Of a stretch of DNA of 64,000 nt, positions 1-6,422 are shown piece after piece. The stretch is from Idiomarina aquatica (GTDB lineage Bacteria > Pseudomonadota > Gammaproteobacteria > Enterobacterales > Alteromonadaceae): NCBI RefSeq assembly GCF_004362895.1, contig NZ_SNXI01000003.1, forward strand, positions 62,001-126,000, given 5' to 3'. A program made the position numbers and the translations under genes. The notes beneath the pieces are model-generated. The model had not been told where the DNA came from. It searched no databases and saw only the letters and a list, made by a program, of their open reading frames with translations. Position 1 is the stretch's first letter. Each line of letters starts with the position of its first letter.

Positions 1-566
1 TGCTTGTCGCCATTATCCTTAGTGAGGTAAAACGCGTTGATACTGTGATATTGCTCGGCGGCAAAACTACCACTGGGCTGGTAGTTATCTTTCCAGGCAA
101 TGAAGTCAGCACTCTCGGGGTGCTCGGCAAAGAATTCTGCAATCGTGCCACTTTGTATCGCTTTAATCTGCTGGTAAAAGGTATGAGGATCGGAAACCGC
201 CATCACCGGCGGTGTATTCATGGCAATGCGCCACTGCTGCGCTGCACTGGTTGCAAAGCTTAACGCTAAGCTACGCACCGGTGCTTTTAAATCCGGTGCT
301 GATGGGTTATTGCCGGCAATAGAAAATCGGCCCACAAAGGGATGAGCGCCTTTATTAAAAACGGCAGCATTCGAATAATCGGTTAGCGAGCCATTGGAGC
401 GAAACTCACCGGTTACGCAAATACCTTTGGCATGCGCCCGCCTAAAGCCTTCATGAGCATTTTGACCCTGCTGCAGATCAACAAACTGCTGTGCAGTAAC
501 TCGCTCGGACTGCTGTGCAAATACTAGCATCGGCAGAGCCAATAATGCGCCAAGGTATTTTTTCAT
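1..566 (-). CDS. Catalase-family peroxidase (SrpA-like), 3' end outside window
   Basis: The minus-strand frame opens at an ATG at 564-566 with a Sec signal peptide (MKKYLGALLALPMLVFAQQ), so the product should be periplasmic. Around residues 45-110 it shows the catalase-like pattern AKGICVTGEF, then VGRFSIAGNNPSAPDLKAP and RSLALSF, typical of the small monofunctional catalase-related peroxidases (SrpA type). These are heme proteins that usually destroy organic or hydrogen peroxides. About 188 codons are visible and the C-terminus, with the proximal heme ligand, lies beyond base 1. It is divergent from a MarR-family gene, and a strong palindrome sits just upstream of its start, so it is probably MarR-controlled. 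The family is seen from sequence; the substrate is inferred. Confidence 0.75.
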   Translation of the reverse strand, partial: MKKYLGALLALPMLVFAQQSERVTAQQFVDLQQGQNAHEGFRRAHAKGICVTGEFRSNGSLTDYSNAAVFNKGAHPFVGRFSIAGNNPSAPDLKAPVRSLALSFATSAAQQWRIAMNTPPVMAVSDPHTFYQQIKAIQSGTIAEFFAEHPESADFIAWKDNYQPSGSFAAEQYHSINAFYLTKDNGDK

Positions 567-587
567 TGTTTAACAGCCTCTCCATAG

Positions 588-611
588 ATTTATCTTGAAT
601 TGAAGATAAAT
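588..611. promoter_or_regulatory. Palindromic operator, probably for the adjacent MarR regulator
   Basis: Arms ATTTATCTT (588-596) and AAGATAAAT (603-611) are exact inverted repeats around a 6-base centre, giving a 24-base near-perfect palindrome. It lies between the divergent catalase-like gene (start 566) and the MarR gene (start 655). The TATCTTGA half-site resembles operators of MarR-family redox or quinone sensors. Binding by the neighbouring regulator is inferred from position and symmetry. Confidence 0.65.
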
Positions 612-654
612 ACCAGTTTAACTGATATTAGGTTCACCGGAGAGTTAAAAATAA

Positions 655-1137
655 ATGCAAGATTTAGAAACGATTCAACAACAATGGGCACATGAGATAC
701 CCGATCTGGACACCTCAACCATGGCGTTAATTGGTCGCATGCAAACTATTCATAAGCAGCTGACTGATACCATGAGCAAAACATTTCGTCGTTTTGGCTT
801 AACCGATGCTGGTTTTGACGTTATTGCTACATTGCGACGTTCAGGTTCACCTTACCGGCTGACCCCCAACCAATTACTTGCACAAATGCTGGTGACCTCG
901 GGCAGTATGACCAGTCGCTTGAGCCGGTTACAAAAACAAGGTTGGATTAGCCGCAGCGCTGATCCTGATGATCGCCGTGTCAGCTGGGTACAGCTCACAG
1001 AAAAGGGATTTACCCAAAGTGAAGAAGTTTTGCGTGCACACGTTGCTACCCAGCAACAGTTATTGGCGCCGTTAGGTGACGAGCACCGCAAACAGCTCAC
1101 TGAGCTGCTTAGCGCCTTCGAGAATGTCTTACAATGA
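655..1137 (+). CDS. MarR-family transcriptional regulator
   Basis: A 160-residue protein of standard MarR length. The winged-helix core is visible at about residues 60-115: a recognition-helix segment LAQMLVTSGSMTSRLSRLQ, then the wing ISRSADPDDRRVSWVQLTEKG, whose DxRR pattern is the family hallmark. Flanking helices at both ends provide the dimer interface. It is divergently transcribed from a catalase-like peroxidase gene with a 24-base palindrome in the gap, so it probably represses itself and that gene and responds to an oxidant or phenolic ligand. The ligand cannot be deduced. No pair of redox-sensing cysteines is visible in the protein. Confidence 0.85.
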   Translation: MQDLETIQQQWAHEIPDLDTSTMALIGRMQTIHKQLTDTMSKTFRRFGLTDAGFDVIATLRRSGSPYRLTPNQLLAQMLVTSGSMTSRLSRLQKQGWISRSADPDDRRVSWVQLTEKGFTQSEEVLRAHVATQQQLLAPLGDEHRKQLTELLSAFENVLQ

Positions 1138-1227
1138 AAAGCGCTAATCGCTTATGCATTGGCGTATTGACGCTCTGCGATAACTGCTCTAGCTTATAGA
1201 AAACAACAACAAAACAGGAAGTTACCT

Positions 1228-1446
1228 ATGTCAGATTTTAAAGAGTATAAAGTCATTCACGTAGCCGAAGGCGGTTGTGGCACGCTGTTATTAGGGTCCA
1301 GTGGACTGCCGCTTAAAAAAATCGAGTCGGTTTTGAATGAAGAAGCCGCCAACGGCTGGCAGATGGTGTTTCAGGTACTTGAACAAAAACGGTTTTGGTT
1401 ATTCTGGACACGCGAAGCAGCTATCCTGACGCTGGGTCGGCGCTAA
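1228..1446 (+). CDS. DUF4177 domain protein
   Basis: A 72-residue protein preceded by a good Shine-Dalgarno (AGGAAG). The sequence fits DUF4177: an N-terminal strand (KEYKVIHV), a central LKKIESVLNEEAANGWQMVFQV segment and a C-terminal strand (AILTLGRR). The family has no established function. It is the first gene of a short run with the YidD-like and TM2-domain genes, 5 bases upstream of the former, so co-transcription is likely. Nothing visible points to an enzyme or to a membrane location. Confidence 0.7.
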   Translation: MSDFKEYKVIHVAEGGCGTLLLGSSGLPLKKIESVLNEEAANGWQMVFQVLEQKRFWLFWTREAAILTLGRR

Positions 1447-1451
1447 CCATC

Positions 1452-1706
1452 ATGAAAACCGCCATATTATCGGCTATTCGTTGGTATCAACGTCGTGGCG
1501 GTTCACGGCACTTTTTTAATATCGACTGTAATTTTGAGCCCTCGTGTTCGGAGTACACCTATCAGGCGATAACGCATTATGGCGTTCGTCGGGGGCTAAA
1601 AATGGGCTGGCGGCGTATTCGCCGCTGTAACAATCCTGATTGTGTACACAAACACTATGATCCCGTGAGGTCTCCCCATGACACTGCCAACAATGCAGGA
1701 ACTTAG
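1452..1706 (+). CDS. YidD-like membrane protein insertion efficiency factor
   Basis: An 84-residue protein starting at the ATG at 1452; an upstream in-frame extension would overlap the DUF4177 gene. It carries the YidD signature in divergent form: IRWYQRR at the N-terminus, CNFEPSCSEYTYQAI around residues 28-42, and a basic GLKMGWRRIRRC followed by the end motif DPV. Canonical YidD helps YidC insert inner-membrane proteins and sits between rnpA and yidC. This copy is elsewhere, has extra cysteines near its C-terminus (RRCNNPDC), and overlaps the next gene by 29 bases. It may serve its membrane-protein neighbour; that is inference. Confidence 0.7.
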   Translation: MKTAILSAIRWYQRRGGSRHFFNIDCNFEPSCSEYTYQAITHYGVRRGLKMGWRRIRRCNNPDCVHKHYDPVRSPHDTANNAGT

Positions 1707-2061
1707 CGATCGCGAAGAGCATCTGCGCGAACAGATTCGGCAACTCAGCGACGAACAACGCAAACACTACTACCGGCTTGAACGGCAACAACTAAAAGAT
1801 CCGGATACTTACGCCGTACTAAATTACTTTTTTATTGCCGGCTTACACCACTTTTATCTGGGCAGAACTAACCGTGGCCTTATCAACATTGCGCTGATGG
1901 TGGTTGGGTTGCTACTGCTGCCGTTATTTGCCCCGTTGGGCGTTATTCTGCTAGTGACCGTGTTTATCGTTGAACTACCGCAGTTGTTTAAATCACAACG
2001 CATTGTTTATGCGCATAACCTGGACTTAATGGACGATATTCTGGAGACAGTACGCGAGTGA
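1678..2061 (+). CDS. TM2-domain membrane protein
   Basis: 127 residues. A charged helical N-terminus (about residues 5-42, heptad-like, possibly coiled coil) precedes a TM2 domain: first membrane helix NYFFIAGLHHFYLGR with the conserved turn GxHxFYLGRxxxG, then a second hydrophobic helix (ALMVVGLLLLPLFAPLGVILLVTVFIV), and a polar tail. The start overlaps the end of the YidD-like gene by 29 bases, implying translational coupling. TM2 proteins have no single established role. Its pairing with a YidD-like factor suggests the latter assists its insertion, which is inference. Confidence 0.75.
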   Translation: MTLPTMQELSDREEHLREQIRQLSDEQRKHYYRLERQQLKDPDTYAVLNYFFIAGLHHFYLGRTNRGLINIALMVVGLLLLPLFAPLGVILLVTVFIVELPQLFKSQRIVYAHNLDLMDDILETVRE

Positions 2062-2075
2062 CGCGCACGCGGCCA

Positions 2076-2684
2076 TTACCAGGCAAGCCGCGCGGATACG
2101 CGCGTCTCTTCAATATTCAGTGAAAACGACCAGCCATTGCGCTCACACAGTCGTTCAACGATACCCAGGCCCAAACCATAGCCATGTGAGGACGGAGTAT
2201 CCGTTGGCGTGTAACGCTCATCGGCGTTGTTGCTCATTTTATTCACTATTAAAAGGTCATGGTCAGTGATAGCAATAGTTACTGCCCCCTGCCCCTCGAA
2301 CGCATGTTCAAAAGCGTTACGCACCAAGTTATTAACCGCGATAGAAAAAGCCTGTGGGTGACCGACGACACTCGGATACGCCTGCGCATCTATATCAACA
2401 TCGATATTCTTGCCATTTAGCAAATGGCGCTGTTGTTCGACCGCCTGGTTAACCATTGGCATCACCATAAACTGCTCGTCATCTAAGCCGTCGTCAGTTT
2501 CGCGGGCAAGACATAAGAACATTTCAATCGTGGTTTTCATTTCGTGGGTTGCGCGCCGGATTCGATCAAGCACCTTCACGTCAGCCGCAGATAAATCGCG
2601 GTGTTCGAGCAGGTCGATGCTGCCAACCGGATTTATCGGATTTTGTTTAGGCAGGTTAGCAAAGGCAATGTGACTAAAAAGTCG
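2076..2684 (-). pseudogene. Remnant of a sensor histidine kinase (C-terminal catalytic half)
   Basis: The open frame runs back to a TAG at 2682-2684 with no convincing start; the only late start candidate is a GTG at 2579. The C-terminal part is a HATPase_c domain: N box NNLVRNAFEHAF, and G box GYGLGLGIVERL near the end. Upstream, SIDLLEHRDLSAADVKVLDRIRR looks like the second half of a HisKA dimerisation helix, but the phospho-acceptor helix is broken (SHIAFANLPKQNPINPV) and no sensor or membrane region exists. The break lies about 20 bases from the end of the Fic gene. It is most simply a kinase truncated when the island arrived. Expression as a short ATPase fragment cannot be excluded. Confidence 0.7.
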
Positions 2685-2704
2685 CTATTAAGAATTCAGT
2701 ACTA

Positions 2705-3838
2705 TTAACTATTAATTGCTGGAATGAAGTCTTCCCTCTCAAGCACTTGAATCAAACTTCTCATCAAATAATTATTCATAAAGCTAACGCTGTAAGTTCT
2801 ACCGTTTGGTTTTAGTGGTCTAATAAAGCCTGCGTCCTTCATTTTAGCAATCAAATGAGTCCGCTGTCGTAACGTTAGGCCATCCAAGGTATCGTCGAGT
2901 TCGCCCGCTTTAAATTGCTGCTTTTCAATACCGATGCTGAGCACCCGAGCTTCTTCCTTTGTAAGATACCCACGCTGTTTCGCTAACTCTAGCGTTGGGA
3001 CAAGGATTTTTCTGTATAGAAACGCAAAGTCGAGTAGCTTGTTTACTTTAGTGACCTCGTGCAAGATCCCTGTTAACACATAGTCACACCAATTAAGTAC
3101 TGACTCATCTGTCCCTTGGTCAGCATCTGCTAGCCGTTCATAATAGTAGTCTCGATCGTTACAAAAGACTGCCGTTGGGTTCAAAATTTTACCGTCCTTG
3201 ACATTGAACCCATACTTAATCAGCAATGCATAAGTTAGCAAGCGGACAACTCGACCATTGCCATTTCCAAAGGGATATATCCATGTGAATCGATGGTGCG
3301 CTATGGCAGTTTTTAATAAATCATATTTTTCCGAACTTTTCTCATTGATAAAATCCAGTAGCTCATCCATGTACGTTTGCACATTAATTGCTTCTGGTGG
3401 CATGTGCGCAGACTGGGATATCTCAACACTCCAAGTTCTGTACGCTCCGGGAGTGCGATCACCCTCCGCTATTAGATCTCCAACAACTAGTGCGTGCAGT
3501 TGTCGAATAAAATGATGGGTAATATCGGAGCCCTCTTCTATGGCTTCTTCAATGAAATCCATAGCCGCCTCGACGTTAGCTATCTCAGAAAACCGCTCGG
3601 AAGCATGCTCGCTTTTTTCAATCTTCCGCTCAATATATTCCGAAATCGTTGTTCGATTTCCTTCGATCCGAGCCGAACCAACACTCTCAAGTATGTGAAA
3701 TATTTCCTTCAGTTGAAAAAATATCCACGGCGCTGTGGTCCCATGCAACCGCAGTTTTCTTAGATGATTCAACTCCATCAACGTATCGGTCAACGGAGAA
3801 TCAAAACTTGGACTCACAACGCGAAGCGGAAACTCCAT
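2705..3838 (-). CDS. Fic-domain protein with Tyr in place of the catalytic His
   Basis: 377 residues with the architecture of class II Fic enzymes. An N-terminal inhibitory helix carries S55-ARI-E59-G60 (the [S/T]xxxE[G/N] motif). The Fic core spans about 100-260, with core motif YPFGNGNGR at residues 188-196. A C-terminal winged-helix-like region (about 290-365) follows. Fic enzymes AMPylate hydroxyl side chains using the His of HPFx[D/E]GN[G/K]R. Here that His is Tyr188 (codon TAT, one base from CAT) and the acidic residue is Asn192. The ATP-binding GNGR and inhibitory Glu are intact, so it may be inactive, altered in chemistry, or a binding-only protein. It lies beside a truncated kinase at the island edge and has an AT-rich upstream region. 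Family call is firm; activity is open. Confidence 0.88.
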   Translation of the reverse strand: MEFPLRVVSPSFDSPLTDTLMELNHLRKLRLHGTTAPWIFFQLKEIFHILESVGSARIEGNRTTISEYIERKIEKSEHASERFSEIANVEAAMDFIEEAIEEGSDITHHFIRQLHALVVGDLIAEGDRTPGAYRTWSVEISQSAHMPPEAINVQTYMDELLDFINEKSSEKYDLLKTAIAHHRFTWIYPFGNGNGRVVRLLTYALLIKYGFNVKDGKILNPTAVFCNDRDYYYERLADADQGTDESVLNWCDYVLTGILHEVTKVNKLLDFAFLYRKILVPTLELAKQRGYLTKEEARVLSIGIEKQQFKAGELDDTLDGLTLRQRTHLIAKMKDAGFIRPLKPNGRTYSVSFMNNYLMRSLIQVLEREDFIPAINS

Positions 3839-4175
3839 AAAAGGAACCCTTTATTTACATAAAATTTAAATATAATTATAAAAATCAAAAGCATAGGTAA
3901 AAATAATTATTAAACTAATTACATTATAGTCACTTCGTTAACTACATAAAAGTTTTTATAGAAATACAATTAAGCATCAGAGGGCAGTTGTTTGCGGCAC
4001 CGAAAGGCTTAACGGACCGTCATGAGTGGAAAAGTGCGAGGTTTAGCGACAAGCAGCGACTTTCGTCGGGCTGTATACGACAACACATACTGGAAAGCGA
4101 CGTTATGACTACTAACATCGTTACTAGCAATTCTCGTAATGTCGCTATAACCAACGAGATTTTATGGAGGCAAGG
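3839..4175. other. Gene-free AT-rich spacer between Fic and DNA ligase genes
   Basis: 337 bases between divergent genes. 3840-3970 is strongly AT-rich with several TATAAT-like strings on both strands and probably holds the Fic promoter. 3971-4163 is of ordinary composition. It contains short frames (for example an ATG at 4022 with 28 codons, overlapped by another ATG at 4105) that match nothing I recognise and have no clear ribosome binding sites. I see no RNA gene or mobile element here. Confidence 0.5.
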
Positions 4176-5051
4176 ATGCAAAGGCTCGCCAGGAGTTATC
4201 TGCTTTATCTAACCATTATGTGTTTCACGGCGCTTATACCCAATGCTGCAGTTGCGCTACAGGTGTCGACGCAAACCCAGCTGGCAAACGTGTATGAAGA
4301 AAATGCTGCCATTCCCGTTAGCAACTACTTAGTCAGCGAAAAGTACGACGGTATCAGAGCAATATGGACAGGCAAGCACTTGCTGACCCGGCAAGGTAAC
4401 CGAATATATGCGCCCAAATGGTTTACTGCACCACTACCTGACGTCTGGCTTGATGGTGAGTTGTGGACGTCACGCCAGAATTTTGAGGCATTGAGCGCCA
4501 TAGTCAGAACCCACATTCCGGAACAAGAACGTTGGCGTGAAGTTAACTATATGGTATTTGATATGCCTGATACCGAGCTGCCTTTTGCGCAGCGATACAA
4601 AAACTATTCAAGCTTAATTGAACAAATAAACGCTGAGCATATTAAGCCGGTAAAGCAGCAACGGTTTCATTCCAACCATGAGTTAAGCAAACACCTGCAA
4701 GCTATGGTTGAAAATGGCGCAGAAGGCCTGATGCTGCACTTAGCAACGGCACCTCATCAGTCTGGCAGGAGCGACGCTTTATTGAAGTTAAAACCCTATT
4801 TCGACGATGAGGCCGAGGTTATCGCCCATTTACCGGGCAAAGGCAAATATACCGGTATGCTCGGCGCCTTACGCGTGCGAAATCAACAAGGCATTGAATT
4901 TTCTATTGGCACTGGGTTTACAGATGCAGAACGCACTAACCCGCCACCTGTCGGGAGTATCATTACCTACAAGTACCACGGCTACACCAATAATGGCGTG
5001 CCGCGCTTTGCCAGTTTTTTGCGAATTAGGGAGGAGCTCGAAGATGAATAA
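4176..5051 (+). CDS. ATP-dependent DNA ligase with signal peptide (LigE type)
   Basis: 291 residues from the ATG at 4176, chosen because GGAGG at 4166-4170 sits 5 bases upstream; the earlier ATG at 4164 lies at the Shine-Dalgarno itself. An N-terminal hydrophobic segment (YLLYLTIMCFTALIPNAAVA) is a signal peptide. The nucleotidyltransferase motif I is SEKYDGIRAIW with AMP-accepting Lys56. Later motifs include DGELW (III), EGLMLH (IV) and LLKLKPY (V). A short OB-fold follows, with no extra domains. This is the minimal exported ligase of Gram-negative bacteria, thought to seal nicks in incoming or extracellular DNA. It lies inside the accessory island immediately before higBA. Confidence 0.88.
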   Translation: MQRLARSYLLYLTIMCFTALIPNAAVALQVSTQTQLANVYEENAAIPVSNYLVSEKYDGIRAIWTGKHLLTRQGNRIYAPKWFTAPLPDVWLDGELWTSRQNFEALSAIVRTHIPEQERWREVNYMVFDMPDTELPFAQRYKNYSSLIEQINAEHIKPVKQQRFHSNHELSKHLQAMVENGAEGLMLHLATAPHQSGRSDALLKLKPYFDDEAEVIAHLPGKGKYTGMLGALRVRNQQGIEFSIGTGFTDAERTNPPPVGSIITYKYHGYTNNGVPRFASFLRIREELEDE

Positions 5052-5097
5052 CTTTTTAAGCAAGGTGTCCATGCGTAGTATACAGAAACTAGAAAAA

Positions 5098-5126
5098 TTG
5101 ACACCCGATACGTTACAGAGTACGAT
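5098..5126 (+). promoter_or_regulatory. Sigma70-type promoter for higBA
   Basis: A perfect -35 TTGACA (5098-5103), a 17-base spacer and a -10 TACGAT (5121-5126) lie just upstream of the higB start at 5133. The transcript would begin at or very near the start codon, so higB may be nearly leaderless. HigA would be expected to bind here to repress the operon. Confidence 0.7.
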
Positions 5127-5132
5127 TTAGTC

Positions 5133-5411
5133 GTGATCCGAAACTTCAAGCACAAAGGTTTGGCTAAGTTTTTCAGGTTCGGTAGCACCGCAGGGATTCA
5201 GGCCAGCCATGCAAAGAGGCTTCGGCTTATTCTCGGTAGGTTGAATGCGGCATCTGGCACAAAAGATATGGATTTGCCAGGTCTTCGACTTCATGAGCTC
5301 TCCGGTAACCGCTCTGGAATTTGGTCAGTGACAGTCAGCGGAAATTGGCGCGTGACCTTCCGATTTGAGGATGGAGATGCCGAGATAGTAAATTATGAAG
5401 ATTATCACTGA
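5133..5411 (+). CDS. higB: HigB-type toxin (RelE/ParE superfamily)
   Basis: A 92-residue protein with GTG start at 5133. It matches HigB: FKHKGLAKFF at the N-terminus, a central LRLILGRLNAA helix, DMDLPGLRLHEL, and the C-terminal GNWRVTFRFEDGDAEIVNYEDYH. HigB toxins are RelE-fold ribosome-dependent mRNA interferases; the family places catalytic His/Lys residues around these strands. It is followed after 9 bases by a HigA antitoxin, the usual reversed toxin-first order, with a near-consensus promoter immediately upstream. The unit should be a type II toxin-antitoxin module stabilising the island. Confidence 0.9.
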   Translation: MIRNFKHKGLAKFFRFGSTAGIQASHAKRLRLILGRLNAASGTKDMDLPGLRLHELSGNRSGIWSVTVSGNWRVTFRFEDGDAEIVNYEDYH

Positions 5412-5420
5412 GGTATTCCT

Positions 5421-5708
5421 ATGTTAATGCACAATCCCCCCCACCCCGGTGAAGTTGTACGAGAGCTTTGTCTCGAACCTCTTAGCTTATCTGTAACCGC
5501 TGCAGCGGAAGCTTTAGGCGTAAGCCGGAAAACGTTAAGTGCTGTTCTGAACGGCAAGGCTGGTATTAGCCCTGAAATGGCTATCAGGCTCTCAATTGCA
5601 TTTAATACTTCGGCGGAGAGCTGGCTAAACCAGCAGTCTCAATATGAACTTTGGCATGCCGAGCAACATCGTAAAGAACTCAAGGTTAAGAAGCTCGTTG
5701 CCGCATAA
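5421..5708 (+). CDS. higA: HigA-type antitoxin (XRE/Cro DNA-binding)
   Basis: A 95-residue protein beginning [15 protein letters not shown], the hallmark HPGE start of HigA/VapI antitoxins. A helix-turn-helix occupies about residues 25-60 ([21 protein letters not shown]), followed by [20 protein letters not shown] and the conserved YELWHAEQ. It should neutralise HigB from the preceding gene and repress the shared promoter. A diverged relic of a second higA C-terminus lies at 8257-8394, on the far side of hipBA. Confidence 0.92.
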   Translation: MLMHNPPHPGEVVRELCLEPLSLSVTAAAEALGVSRKTLSAVLNGKAGISPEMAIRLSIAFNTSAESWLNQQSQYELWHAEQHRKELKVKKLVAA

Positions 5709-5729
5709 AAGCACTAAGCGAGGCTCACA

Positions 5730-6077
5730 ATGAACTCAAGCAAAATTAATTACATTGAACTACCAGCGCAGAACCTTGAAGCAACCAAGCGCTTTTTTCA
5801 GCAGGCCTTTGGCTGGGATTTTGTGGACTATGGTCGGGAGTACGCGGCGATTCAAAACGCCGGACTCGATGGTGGGTTTTATCAGTCCGAACTAGTGGCA
5901 CAAACCGCCACCGGTAGTGCCTTGGTAGTGTTATACAGCAAAAACCTTGAACAAAGTTTAAAAAGCGTTGAAGACGCAGGCGGTAGAGTCATTAAGCCTA
6001 TATTTGACTTTCCCGGTGGCCGACGCTTTCAATTTACCTGCCCTAGCGGGAATGAATACGCGGTATGGTCAGAATAA
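5730..6077 (+). CDS. VOC-superfamily (glyoxalase-fold) protein
   Basis: 115 residues forming a single vicinal-oxygen-chelate unit: INYIELPAQNLEATKRFFQQAFGW at the start (a beta strand, then the typical ATKRFFxxAFGW helix), and the C-terminal strand FQFTCPSGNEYAVWSE with the metal-position Glu-Tyr pair. Such proteins include glyoxalase-like, antibiotic-resistance and dioxygenase-like members, and nothing here selects among them. It begins 21 bases after higA and may be a cargo gene on the same transcript. Confidence 0.78.
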   Translation: MNSSKINYIELPAQNLEATKRFFQQAFGWDFVDYGREYAAIQNAGLDGGFYQSELVAQTATGSALVVLYSKNLEQSLKSVEDAGGRVIKPIFDFPGGRRFQFTCPSGNEYAVWSE

Positions 6078-6095
6078 TAAGACTCCGGCACATAA

Positions 6096-6410
6096 CAAAA
6101 TGACTATGACTGGTTTACTGTTTCCAGCCGTGAAACTCTGGTCGACAAAGAGCAGAAGCAGAATACATCTCAAGTAGGTTTTACTCGTCGTTACGAGCAA
6201 GTTCGCGAATGTGGCATATTGTCGTGCCGCACCACTACCAGGCCATCAACGTCTTATGAAACTGGTGTCTTTGTAGGGGGTAATCGCGACAGCGAAGTCG
6301 AAGCCATAATGAGCATTAAGTTCGGTAAAGGTGAGCAACCGGACTCAGAATCAACTTTCGATGCCAGCGAAGTGCATGAAAACCTTAAACCGAAAGCAGA
6401 AGGTTCCTAG
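6096..6410 (+). pseudogene. 3' remnant of an unidentified gene
   Basis: An uninterrupted frame of 104 codons follows a TAA at 6093-6095 and ends at TAG 6408-6410. It has no ATG or GTG near its beginning; the first plausible start is an internal TTG at 6219. Its product looks like real coding sequence: DYDWFTVSSRETLVDKEQKQ, then TGVFVGGNRDSEVEAIMSI, and an acidic, Lys-ending tail. I do not recognise the family. The lack of a start and the position between a VOC gene and hipA suggest the tail of a gene cut during island assembly. Confidence 0.4.
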
Positions 6411-6422
6411 TAACCAGCCTTA

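Noticed and set aside
3988-4212. Open frame upstream of the DNA ligase
   Set aside because: No recognisable protein, weak ribosome sites, and it overlaps the ligase start; treated as spacer.
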